Below are positions 53,361 to 62,070 of a stretch of DNA of 64,000 nucleotides, one piece after another. This DNA is from Marinilabiliales bacterium (GTDB lineage: Bacteria > Bacteroidota > Bacteroidia > Bacteroidales > SZUA-534). Made by a program: the position numbers and the translations under genes. Each line of letters begins with the position of its first letter. Position 1 is the first letter of the stretch. Below the pieces are notes generated by a model. It was not told the DNA's origin. It did not search any database and was given only the letters and a program-made list of their open reading frames with translations. The stretch spans positions 1-64,000 of the forward strand of contig DOTG01000023.1 in the NCBI GenBank assembly GCA_003512955.1. The letters run 5' to 3'.

Positions 53361-54113
53361 ATGAAAAAGCAACTGTTCTTGGCGCTACTAATCAGCACTT
53401 TCCTCTTTTATGGAGAGAAATCTATAAGTCAAATCCTTGTTGTCATTGCTCCGCACCCCGACGATGCCGAAGCATCTTGTGGCGGGTTGATTGCCAATTC
53501 CGTGGCTGCTGGCGACACCGTTATTATTCTAACAATGACCACCGGTGAAATAGGTATTGGTGGGAAAACACAAGCAGAAGCCCGGACAATCCGCACTGCG
53601 GAAGCACAAAAGGCCGCGGCGGTTAACGGGGCATCCGTTCAATTTTTTGGAGGTATTGATGGCTCACTGGCTGCCGATACGGCCAACACCCGTAAACTGG
53701 CGGAGATGCTTCTGAAAATAAATCCTGATGTGGTGACTACCTCCTGGCCCCTTGATGTTCATCCTGATCATCAAGCCACCGGATTGCTCGCGTGGCGCGT
53801 GTTTTTGGATCAACGCTTTACGTTTGATCTTTACTTTTACGAAACCACCAACAGCCCACATACCAAGACTTTTCAATTCTTCCCAACCGACTATATTGAT
53901 ATTACCCAAGTGATAAACAAAAAAGAGGAAGCACTGCATCAACATCAATCACAGGGGACACGTGATTGGTGGAACATGTATGAAACATTGGCCGTTGTGC
54001 GCGGTTACGAGGCCGATGTCCCGTATGCTGAAGCCTATTTAAAAGCACGGAACTATTCCGGTATTGGTGGGCGGCCCGGGGTAACAGGAAAAACATTTAC
54101 CAACCGAAAATAA
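53361..54113 (+). CDS. PIG-L (LmbE-like) deacetylase with signal peptide
   Basis: 250 residues. A signal peptide (LFLALLISTFLFYGEKSISQ) precedes VVIAPHPDDAEASCGG, the zinc-binding HPDD motif, and VHPDHQATG. PIG-L enzymes deacetylate N-acetyl sugar conjugates. Secreted to the periplasm here. Confidence 0.9.
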   Translation: MKKQLFLALLISTFLFYGEKSISQILVVIAPHPDDAEASCGGLIANSVAAGDTVIILTMTTGEIGIGGKTQAEARTIRTAEAQKAAAVNGASVQFFGGIDGSLAADTANTRKLAEMLLKINPDVVTTSWPLDVHPDHQATGLLAWRVFLDQRFTFDLYFYETTNSPHTKTFQFFPTDYIDITQVINKKEEALHQHQSQGTRDWWNMYETLAVVRGYEADVPYAEAYLKARNYSGIGGRPGVTGKTFTNRK

Positions 54114-54250
54114 AGGCCCCTGGCAGATTATTTTTCCGTATGGGAAACAGGTTACTGTAGCCTGCAACAAAAACTGCCACAGATTCCACGAAAATCTTTG
54201 CGGTTATAAAACCTCAAAAACAATACCTGGCATAACTTAAAATTTAGCAA

Positions 54251-54736
54251 ATGAACTACGAAACCAACTATTACCGGACATTGTTTTTCCTAGTAGGGGT
54301 TACAACATTGCTCTTTGTTTCTTGCAAACAAGATTTAAAGTCTATTTCAAAGGTTGAGATGAAGATGATAGCCGAAAAACAAAATAAACTTCTGGAAGCT
54401 TGTTTTTCAGATGGAGATGCAAACAAGTTGGCAAATATATATACCGATTCGGCAAAACTATCCCCAAATGGTTCCCATTTTGTAATAGGCCGCGACAGTA
54501 TCAGGGCATTTTGGATGGAAGATTTTAAGACTGCTAAGGTTCTAAAAATGGAAACCAATGTGTTGATGGTTGATGGAAATGAAGATGTTATTTATGAAAC
54601 GGGAATTACTGTTTCCGAAATCCTTTACAACGATTCGGTATATCGCCCACGCGTTAAATATATTAACGTGTGGCTCAAACAGCCTGATGGGACCTATCAA
54701 TTAGATGTTGACTTTTGGAATAAAGATACACAATAA
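54251..54736 (+). CDS. SnoaL-like (DUF4440) lipoprotein
   Basis: 161 residues. Lipobox LFVSC follows a hydrophobic start; the remainder (LLEACFSDGDANKLANIYTDSAKLSPNGS, VIGRDSIRAFW) is a DUF4440/SnoaL-like fold. Exported version of the family at 52134. Confidence 0.87.
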   Translation: MNYETNYYRTLFFLVGVTTLLFVSCKQDLKSISKVEMKMIAEKQNKLLEACFSDGDANKLANIYTDSAKLSPNGSHFVIGRDSIRAFWMEDFKTAKVLKMETNVLMVDGNEDVIYETGITVSEILYNDSVYRPRVKYINVWLKQPDGTYQLDVDFWNKDTQ

Positions 54737-54795
54737 TCAAAAAACAGGAACAGGCCAAAAACATTGGGTAATTTTAAAAACTGTCAGGTATTTAT

Positions 54796-55698
54796 ATGAG
54801 AGAGGATTACATAGAGAGAATCAATAAAATATTGATTTATATCGAAGACAACCTGGATAATTCATTATCCCTGGAAACAATATCGAAAATAGCCTTTTAT
54901 TCTCCATTCCATTTACACCGGTTATTTAAAGCAATTACAAACGAAACCCTTAATGGCTATGTAACCAGAAAACGGATCGAAAAAGCAGCTTTACTTCTTT
55001 TGCACCATAAAGAATTTTCTATTACGGAACTTTCCATGCAATACGGATTTAACAGCAATTCATCTTTTACAAGGACTTTTAAAAAGTATTACGGTGTGAG
55101 CCCAAAACAATTCCGAAATTCAAACAGCAATAATTTCAGCAAGATTGGTAAAGCAGAAAGCAAGAATGGACAAGAAACCAGGGACATTGAGAAATACATT
55201 TGCAACATTATGAATCTTAAAAATTGGATGACAATGAATGCAAAAATTGAAATTAAAGAAATGCCAAAATTAGATGTGGCATTTATTACCCAGATTGGAG
55301 AAAACGGTTTAGACAAAGCGTTTGAAAAATTAGTGAAATGGGCCCGTCCCAAAGGATTGCTTGAAAGCAAGGACTTTAAAATGGCCCGGGTTTATCACGA
55401 CAGTTTTAAAATAACCGAACCTGAAAAAGTAAGAATGAGTGTCTGCATCCTTTTAAAAGAACCGCTCGAAGTCAGCGGAGAAATTGGGCTAACCACTATT
55501 GAAAAAGGAAAGTTTATTGTCGGTCATTTTGAAATTGAACCAGAAGATTTTGAGAAATCCTGGAGTGGCCTTTATATCTGGATGAATGAAAATGGATTTC
55601 AAAAAGCGGAACGTAATCCCTTTGAGATATTCCACAACAATTACCACGAGCATCCCGAGAAAAAGAGTATTGTAGATTTATACATCCCGATTAAATGA
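54796..55698 (+). CDS. AraC-family regulator with GyrI-like domain
   Basis: 300 residues. AraC DNA-binding domain (about 1-105; two helix-turn-helices, LETISKIAFYSPFHLHRLFKAITN, LSMQYGFNSNSSFTRTFKKYYGVSPKQFR) and GyrI-like effector domain (about 145-300; AFITQIGENGLDKAFEKLVKWA). Same layout as Rob/SoxS-like stress regulators. It probably senses small hydrophobic drugs and may control nearby genes. Confidence 0.93.
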   Translation: MREDYIERINKILIYIEDNLDNSLSLETISKIAFYSPFHLHRLFKAITNETLNGYVTRKRIEKAALLLLHHKEFSITELSMQYGFNSNSSFTRTFKKYYGVSPKQFRNSNSNNFSKIGKAESKNGQETRDIEKYICNIMNLKNWMTMNAKIEIKEMPKLDVAFITQIGENGLDKAFEKLVKWARPKGLLESKDFKMARVYHDSFKITEPEKVRMSVCILLKEPLEVSGEIGLTTIEKGKFIVGHFEIEPEDFEKSWSGLYIWMNENGFQKAERNPFEIFHNNYHEHPEKKSIVDLYIPIK

Positions 55699-56305
55699 AA
55701 TTGATAGCCCCGTATGGCAATGCGGGGTGTGGTATCAGGGATGAAACCGGAACCCGGAAAGGGTTCAATTTAATCGGTTTCAATTATCTGACCCGCTTTG
55801 AGGTCAATATTTTATTTATGGTAAAATGCCACGGGTTCCACCCGTGGTTATTCAACTCCTCTGGAGTTTTTCAGCAGCCCCTACTTTAAAGGAACCGGGT
55901 AAATTGAGTGCCCGGCAACATTTCATGCCACAAAACGTTTTATAATCTTTAAAAACTACAACGTTTATGACAGGATTTAAGATTACTACCTCAGTCCAGC
56001 AGGAAATAAAATTCAAATCATACATTGATACAACCCCGGCAACATCACAGGAATCTGCACAAATTTTGCCCTTTACGCGCACTTTTCATCGCAAGTATCG
56101 ACGCTTACAATGATGCGAAAATGGATGGGTTTGTAACAACAAAGTGAATAAATTGGGAATCAATTTGCAGAAGTTGAGGAAAGATGTCCCTGAAAATTAA
56201 AAAGAAAATTTAACTTTGATTCGCTTCGGGAGCAGTATTAACAACTGGAAACCATTGATCCAGTTAAGCATTTACAAGATAAAAACAATTTAAAAAACAC
56301 ATAAA
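55699..56305. other. 607-base repeat-rich intergenic region
   Basis: Two adjacent perfect hairpins (55829-55868) and degenerated sequence around them. No ORF with coding character. Confidence 0.5.
55829..55868. repeat. tandem REP-like hairpins
   Basis: CCACGGG-TTCCA-CCCGTGG and AACTCC-TCT-GGAGTT in a row. The first resembles the GGG/CCC hairpins known in Bacteroidota REP elements. Confidence 0.5.
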
Positions 56306-56863
56306 ATGGATAATAGCGTAAAACTTCAAGACATTATTGACTCAAAAATATTAAACGAGCGGAAAGTTTTTTTATGGGGTCAGGTGGACGATGATTCTGC
56401 AAAACATGTAATCGATCGGCTTTTGTATTTGGAAATGGTTCAACCGGGAAAAGAAATCCAATTAATTATCAATAGCCCGGGTGGGTATGTAACTTCAGGT
56501 CTCGCGATTTACGATACCATGAAGAGCATCTCAAGCCCTATATCAACTATCTGTTCTGGGCTAGCGGCCTCTATGGGGTCGATTATTTTGTCCGCGGGCG
56601 AAAAAGGACGGAGATTTGTTTTGCCCCATGCCCGGGTAATGATTCATCAACCAAGTGGTGGAGCGGACGGACCTGCCTCAGATATTGAGATACAGATAGA
56701 AGAGCTTTTAAAAACAAAGAAACTGGGGGCTGAAATTTTGGCCAAAAATTGTGGAAAAACGGTTGACGAAATCATGAAAGATTTTAATAGAGACTATTGG
56801 ATGTCAGCCGGCGAATCTGTTGAATATGGTATTGTTGACGGTCAACTGGATCGGCTCGTTTAA
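56306..56863 (+). CDS. ClpP-like ATP-dependent protease subunit
   Basis: 185 residues. Catalytic Ser in GLAASMGSIIL, His in RVMIHQPSGG, Asp in FNRDYWMSAGESVEYGIVDG, all at family positions. Slightly short of the usual 195-220, with a shorter N-terminus. No ClpX or ClpA is adjacent, so probably a second ClpP copy. Confidence 0.92.
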   Translation: MDNSVKLQDIIDSKILNERKVFLWGQVDDDSAKHVIDRLLYLEMVQPGKEIQLIINSPGGYVTSGLAIYDTMKSISSPISTICSGLAASMGSIILSAGEKGRRFVLPHARVMIHQPSGGADGPASDIEIQIEELLKTKKLGAEILAKNCGKTVDEIMKDFNRDYWMSAGESVEYGIVDGQLDRLV

Positions 56864-57048
56864 AAATTGCATGTTGACAAGTGTTTTGCGTCATCCAGAG
56901 CGACAGGTCTTAATCGGGATTTAGTAATTGTAACAGGCTTTTAACGGGAAATTGCAGTTTTATAAAGTAAATTCAGATGCGGATGTCAAGCCCATAAACC
57001 TCGGTTACAAGTCTAAATAACCTTTTATCCATTTTAAATCTTATAAAA

Positions 57049-57123
57049 ATGGCAGATAAAATTAAATACATCAATCCCGATTTTTTAATAGCGATTGACG
57101 CTACCGCGTTTGTGACTGACTAA
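57049..57123 (+). other. 24-codon frame, possible gene remnant
   Basis: MADKIKYINPDFLIAIDATA start, with an A-rich leader and stop 7 bases before the DUF1801 gene. It may be a small peptide gene, a leader peptide or a truncated N-terminus. Confidence 0.25.
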
Positions 57124-57130
57124 ATCTGGC

Positions 57131-57595
57131 ATGATGGAATCAGCGAAACCAAATCGGAAAATGCAAAACGCCAGCTATAAATCGGTGGACGAAATGCTCG
57201 GTTTTTTGCCTGATGATGAACTTAAAATGACAATCTTTTTAAGGAAGCTTATTTTAGACTGCATTCCCGGTTGTCAGGAAAAACTTTCGTATAATGTTCC
57301 CTATTACAAGCGGCACGCCAACATTTGTTTTATCTGGCCGGCATCGGTTACCTGGGGAAATACAAAAACTTACGATGGTATAAGACTTGGTTTTACAAAA
57401 GGGTTCCTGCTCAGCGATGAACTGAATTTCCTCGACAAAGGTGATCGCAAACAGGTTTACTGGAAGGATTTTACAGATATAAAACAAATAGATGCAGACC
57501 TGATAAAAACCTACATCTTTGAAGCTGTGGTGATTGACAGCGAACTGGCAAAAAACAAAAAGGATAAAACCGTAAATCTCTTTAACAAGCTCTGA
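57131..57595 (+). CDS. DUF1801 protein (YdhG-like)
   Basis: 154 residues with ATG at 57131 or 57134. Core SVDEMLGFLPDDELKMTIFLRKLILDCIPGCQEKLSYNVPYYKRHA matches the DUF1801 fold. Frequently found in integron cassettes and accessory regions. Function not assigned. Confidence 0.88.
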   Translation: MMESAKPNRKMQNASYKSVDEMLGFLPDDELKMTIFLRKLILDCIPGCQEKLSYNVPYYKRHANICFIWPASVTWGNTKTYDGIRLGFTKGFLLSDELNFLDKGDRKQVYWKDFTDIKQIDADLIKTYIFEAVVIDSELAKNKKDKTVNLFNKL

Positions 57596-57600
57596 AAAAT

Positions 57601-57990
57601 ATGAACACACCAATCCTAATTGCAAATGTTTTAACGCTTCTAGCTTTAATTGTTCATGCCATATGGGGCGACAAGGATTTGAGAGTAATTGAACCATCGG
57701 GCGACAACCACACAAAACTCGAAAAATGGGTCATGGCGCGTGGTGCGTTTCACATGGTTTCAATGGATTTTTTGTTGGCAACTATTGGCCTGGTCCTGAT
57801 TAATTTTACCGGGTTTTTTCAAGATGAGAATTTGATATTGACCATTCTGACGGTTTATTTTCTGGCTTATTCCATAAGCTTTTTGGTAAGCATCTTTATT
57901 TCGAGACAATTCCCGAAAAACTATTTTAAACTCGGGCAATGGATTTTGCTTTTAGTAATAAGTGGGCTAATTTATTTTGGGATTAATTAA
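57601..57990 (+). CDS. hypothetical four-helix membrane protein
   Basis: 129 residues with four membrane segments; motif HAIWGDKDLRV after the first. 5 bases after the DUF1801 gene. Unknown. Confidence 0.7.
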   Translation: MNTPILIANVLTLLALIVHAIWGDKDLRVIEPSGDNHTKLEKWVMARGAFHMVSMDFLLATIGLVLINFTGFFQDENLILTILTVYFLAYSISFLVSIFISRQFPKNYFKLGQWILLLVISGLIYFGIN

Positions 57991-58001
57991 CCTACTTGAT
58001 T

Positions 58002-58427
58002 ATGCTACGGTTTGCTGGATACATTAATATACTAATCGCAATAGGGCATCTGGTTGGCCTTATTTGGGCCCACCAACTATTTGAAATAACCGGAATTGGG
58101 AAGGAGATGCAGGAACTTTCGGCAATTCATGCCTCATTGCCCTATTTGTTGACTATTTTTGTAGCCATTGCGTTCTTTGTATTTGGTCTTTATGGACTTT
58201 CTGCCGGCAACAAATTCAGGAAACTCCCATTTCAAAAGCTTGCCATATTTTCAATAGCTGGAATTTATATTTTCCGTGGAATAGGTGAATTAACTGCTGA
58301 CACCCTGCAAAGCACCAATTCTGCAACAGAAACGATGTATTCAGTGGTGGCCTTATTCATTGGGTTGTTGTTCTTGTTTGGTGGATTTAAAAAATGGAAA
58401 AATAAACAACATATTTCACAAACCTGA
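58002..58427 (+). CDS. hypothetical membrane protein
   Basis: 141 residues from ATG 58002 (TTG at 57996 is less likely). Four membrane segments (FAGYINILIAIGHLVGLIWA first). Size and topology are like the preceding protein. Unknown; genes are 11 bases apart. Confidence 0.7.
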   Translation: MLRFAGYINILIAIGHLVGLIWAHQLFEITGIGKEMQELSAIHASLPYLLTIFVAIAFFVFGLYGLSAGNKFRKLPFQKLAIFSIAGIYIFRGIGELTADTLQSTNSATETMYSVVALFIGLLFLFGGFKKWKNKQHISQT

Positions 58428-58467
58428 AACTTTAAAACAGGAAGTTAAAAGTTATAAAAACGTAAAA

Positions 58468-58800
58468 ATGATGATTGAAATTAGAATTTACAAACTCAAA
58501 AAAGGAACCAGCCAGGAGTACAAAAAAGTATTTACCCAGGAAAGCTTACCCATGTTGAGGCGGTGGAGTGTTAATGTGATTGCTTATGGTTTTTCTCTTG
58601 ACGATGAAGATACTTTTTATTTAATACGTGGATACAAAGACCTTGATGACAGGCAACAAAGTCAGGATGCTTTTTATGGTAGCGATGAATGGAGGCTGGG
58701 ACCCCGCGAAGCAATAATAGCCTGTATCGAAAGCTACAATGTAATGATTGTGGAAGCAGATATTGATTTGTTCAAAAAATCATTCTCATTGCTGACATAA
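58468..58800 (+). CDS. NIPSNAP-family protein
   Basis: 110 residues from ATG 58468. MIEIRIYKLKKGTSQEYKKVF, LIRGYKDLDDRQQSQDAFYGSDEW match NIPSNAP ferredoxin-like folds. Full length. Confidence 0.82.
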   Translation: MMIEIRIYKLKKGTSQEYKKVFTQESLPMLRRWSVNVIAYGFSLDDEDTFYLIRGYKDLDDRQQSQDAFYGSDEWRLGPREAIIACIESYNVMIVEADIDLFKKSFSLLT

Positions 58801-58857
58801 TGTTGTCACAGGACCATTTTATTTTTGTCGGAACAAATAACTTTAAAACAAAATGAA

Positions 58858-59274
58858 ATGGAAAAATCACAAACATTACGTGGACTATCAACCATCAGTT
58901 TCTATGCAACTGACCACGAAGCAGCTAAAAAATGGTACAGCGGATTATTAGGCATTCAGCCATATTTTGAAGTTCCGGGTTATTTTGAATTTCGTATAGG
59001 CGATTTTCAGCATGAACTGGGAATTATCGACAGTCGCTATGCCCCGGAAGGTAGTCCGGCGCACCCCGGAGGAGCTGTAATATTCTGGCATGTCGATGAC
59101 TTGAAAGCAACTTTTGAAAAGTTAATTTCTATGGGGGCCAAAGAGTATCAACCCATCACCGACCGAACCGAAGGATTTGTTACAGCAGCAGTTACCGACC
59201 CTTTTGGAAATATTTTGGGCATCATGTATAATCCTCATTATCTTGAAATCTTATCTTTGACCCAAACAAACTAA
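58858..59274 (+). CDS. VOC superfamily (glyoxalase-like) protein
   Basis: 138 residues from ATG 58858. ISFYATDHEAAKKWYSGLLGI, FWHVDDLKATFEKLISMGA, VTDPFGNILGIMYNP match VOC domains with metal-binding His/Glu. Detoxification-type enzyme of unknown substrate. Confidence 0.9.
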   Translation: MEKSQTLRGLSTISFYATDHEAAKKWYSGLLGIQPYFEVPGYFEFRIGDFQHELGIIDSRYAPEGSPAHPGGAVIFWHVDDLKATFEKLISMGAKEYQPITDRTEGFVTAAVTDPFGNILGIMYNPHYLEILSLTQTN

Positions 59275-59312
59275 TTTCTAATAACAACGTTGCCGTGGAG
59301 ACAAATAATGGA

Positions 59313-59663
59313 ATGGAAACTTTTTATGCCAAAGAAAGGTCGCAGTGGCGGAAATGGCTGGAGAAGAATAGCCAGTTGAAGCCATCGGTTTGTTTAATTA
59401 TCTACCACAAAAAAAGCAACACAAAGAGCATTACTTACAACGAAGCCGTTGAAGAGGCTCTTTGCTTTGGTTGGATTGATTGCAAAGCCAATAACCGCGA
59501 TTTTGAAAGCTATTATTTGCAATTTTCGCCTCGTAAACCAAAAAGCAATTGGAGCAAATCAAACAAGGAGCGGGTTGAACGGCTGATACAAGAGGGCTTA
59601 ATGACGGAACATGGTCAAAAATTTATTGATATTGCAAAACAGATTGGCAAATGGGATTTTTAA
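59313..59663 (+). CDS. YdeI/OmpD-associated family protein, short
   Basis: 116 residues from ATG 59313. FYAKERSQWRKWLEKNS, YNEAVEEALCFGWIDCKANN, RKPKSNWSKSNKERVERL match the family N-terminal domain. The C-terminal 60-70 residues of the usual protein are missing (it ends AKQIGKWDF), so it may be truncated or a natural short form. Confidence 0.8.
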   Translation: METFYAKERSQWRKWLEKNSQLKPSVCLIIYHKKSNTKSITYNEAVEEALCFGWIDCKANNRDFESYYLQFSPRKPKSNWSKSNKERVERLIQEGLMTEHGQKFIDIAKQIGKWDF

Positions 59664-59713
59664 GAAGCTGAATAAAAAATACATTAAATGGATTACCTAA
59701 ATGAATTTAACTT

Positions 59714-60136
59714 ATGAATTTACGGTTACAGTTTGATACAACAGCAATTGATTGGAACCAGGTAGTTGAAATACTAAAAAAAGTTGACATGGCTTATTAT
59801 ACGGGCGAAATTCATCAGATGGCTTTTACCAACAGCCATTCGGTGGTGTTTGTGTCCGATGACGAAAATCTGGTTGGTTTTGGCCGTGCTATTTCCGATG
59901 GTGCCTATCAAGCGGTTATTTATGATGTTGCAGTCCTCCCAAGTCACCAGGGCAAAGGAATTGGCAAAATGATCGTTCAAGCCCTTGTTAAAAATATCCC
60001 TCATTGCAATGTTATTTTATACGCATCACCTGGCAAGGAAGTGTTTTATGAAAAGGAGAATTTCAGGCGGATGAAAACAGGAATGGCCCTGTTTCTTGAT
60101 GCAAAAAGAATGCAGGAGAATGGATTTACAGAATAA
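59714..60136 (+). CDS. GNAT-family N-acetyltransferase
   Basis: 140 residues. LVGFGRAISDGAYQAVIYDVAVLPSHQGKGIGKMIVQALV contains the acetyl-CoA-binding Q/RxxGxG/A loop, and YASPGKEVFYEKENFRR the following strand. Substrate unknown; last gene of the small-enzyme run. Confidence 0.9.
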   Translation: MNLRLQFDTTAIDWNQVVEILKKVDMAYYTGEIHQMAFTNSHSVVFVSDDENLVGFGRAISDGAYQAVIYDVAVLPSHQGKGIGKMIVQALVKNIPHCNVILYASPGKEVFYEKENFRRMKTGMALFLDAKRMQENGFTE

Positions 60137-60443
60137 AAATAGGACTGATGGTTTGGAGTGGAGGGCAGCCATATCATCGGGATAAGTGCAAAAAACAAAG
60201 GTATTGTTTTGCTAGGAGTATTTTGGCTCAACTTTTGGTAATTTTTGCTTTTGGATCAATTGATCCGAAAACCGGAAAACCCATAAAATTTATAGGTTCC
60301 CAACTGACTGTTGTTGGCGTATAGAGGCCAACAGGTATTTTTTTCATTGAAATGGATACATTCTTGCATCAAAAACAGCCATCCTACTTGCATCCTAATT
60401 TTATTTAATTAATTTTCAATTTTAATTTTTTAGCGTAACAACT
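60137..60443. other. intergenic region before permease
   Basis: 307 bases, AT-rich toward the permease start. Two TTGCATC copies (60366 and 60390) could be part of an operator. No gene. Confidence 0.4.
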
Positions 60444-61871
60444 ATGTCCTCACAAATTGACAGATTAATCAAACAGTCGGAAGATAATTCATTGAACCGG
60501 ACTTTGGGGCCTGTAAATATCACCCTCTTAGGTATCGGGGCCGTTATTGGGGCCGGGATATTTGTGCTTACCGGCACTGCCGCAGCCAATTATGCGGGTC
60601 CCGGGATTGTTATTTCGTTTATTATTTCAGGTATTGCCTGTGGTTTTGCAGCTTTGTGTTATGCCGAATTTGCCTCTATGCTTCCCGTTGCCGGAAGTGC
60701 CTACACGTATGCCTATGCTACTATGGGTAAAACAGTAGCCTGGATCATCGGCTGGGATTTGATCCTGGAGTATCTTTTCAGTGCATCGGCTGTAGCGGTA
60801 GGATGGTCGGGTTATATGATAAGCTTTTTAAACGATTTTGGAATCCATATCCCCAAAGCGTTTTGTTCAGCCCCATTCATTCAATCGGCTGATGGGATTG
60901 TACGTTCGGGTGCTTTTTTTGACATCCCGGCCATGTTAATTGTCGGGCTTCTAACCGCCATTTTATATGTGGGAATCAAGGAATCGACCCGGTTTAATAA
61001 TCTGATTGTATATGTGAAAGTGGGGGTTGTTTTGCTATTTGTTTTTGTCGGTTATAAGTACATCAACCTAGCAAATTGGACCCCTTTTATTCCTGAAAAT
61101 ACCGGGAAATTTGGCGAGTTTGGCTGGTCGGGGATACTACGCGGTGCCGGGGTCATCTTTTTCGCTTATATTGGTTTCGATGCCGTTTCTACCGTAGCAC
61201 AGGAGGCAAAAAACCCAAAAAGGGATATGCCCATCGGCATCATACTTTCGCTTGCCATCTGTACCATATTATATATTGCGGTGGCCTTGGTGTTAACCGG
61301 TATTATTGATTATCGGCTGTTAAATGTTGCCGACCCTATCGCAGTAGGCATCAATTCGATAGGGAGCCAATTGATGTGGCTGCGCCCGATAATAAAAATC
61401 GGTGCCTTGGCGGGATTAAGCTCTGTAATTTTGGTGATGTTGCTCGGACAGCCCCGGATTTTTTATTCCATGTCGAAAGACGGATTTCTGCCCCCGGTAT
61501 TTTCTAAAATTCATCCCAGATTTAAAACCCCACACATTAATACTATTATTACAGGTGTTGCTACCCTGATTATTGCAGGTTTATTGCCTATAGGTATATT
61601 AGGCGAACTGGTTTCGATTGGTACATTGCTGGCTTTTGCCATTGTCTGTGGTGGAATATTGGTAATGCGGCATACACATCCTGAATTGCCCCGTGGTTTT
61701 AGAACTCCCTGGGTTCCATTTGTACCCATTATGGGAGTCTTAACTTCGCTCGCTCAAATGGTAGCCCTCCCTTTTGATACCTGGATGCGGTTGGTCATTT
61801 GGATGGCTATTGGTATGGTTATTTATTACTTTTATAGTTTACCGAATTTAAAAAAGATGCAGGTTGAATAA
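60444..61871 (+). CDS. APC superfamily amino-acid permease
   Basis: 475 residues with 12 membrane segments. ITLLGIGAVIGAGIFVLTGTAAANYAGPGIVISFIISG is the APC start; FFAYIGFDAVSTVAQEAKNPKRDMPIG and LLGQPRIFYSMSKDGFLPP are characteristic of cationic amino-acid transporter-like members. Likely imports a cationic or neutral amino acid. Confidence 0.93.
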   Translation: MSSQIDRLIKQSEDNSLNRTLGPVNITLLGIGAVIGAGIFVLTGTAAANYAGPGIVISFIISGIACGFAALCYAEFASMLPVAGSAYTYAYATMGKTVAWIIGWDLILEYLFSASAVAVGWSGYMISFLNDFGIHIPKAFCSAPFIQSADGIVRSGAFFDIPAMLIVGLLTAILYVGIKESTRFNNLIVYVKVGVVLLFVFVGYKYINLANWTPFIPENTGKFGEFGWSGILRGAGVIFFAYIGFDAVSTVAQEAKNPKRDMPIGIILSLAICTILYIAVALVLTGIIDYRLLNVADPIAVGINSIGSQLMWLRPIIKIGALAGLSSVILVMLLGQPRIFYSMSKDGFLPPVFSKIHPRFKTPHINTIITGVATLIIAGLLPIGILGELVSIGTLLAFAIVCGGILVMRHTHPELPRGFRTPWVPFVPIMGVLTSLAQMVALPFDTWMRLVIWMAIGMVIYYFYSLPNLKKMQVE

Positions 61872-62070
61872 GTGTTAAGATAACGTAATATCTTGTTTGA
61901 TATATATGAGACGTTTCAATAAATGTGACTTCTCATTTTTTGTTGCTAACAAAACGTTGATTATCAAAAAACATCTGGTTTTAATATTGGGATTACCTTT
62001 GATGGGACTTCAGTATACTTTCCAAAGACTGATTTTTTTTTTAATTTAGCCATATTATAAGTATTCCCTT

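Noticed and set aside
55695..55889. Frame after the AraC gene
   Set aside because: It starts inside the AraC stop region, runs into the hairpins and has no recognisable domain.
50988..60136. Integron cassette array
   Set aside because: Only one short attC-like inverted repeat was found, spacers do not share a common recombination site and no integrase is in the window.
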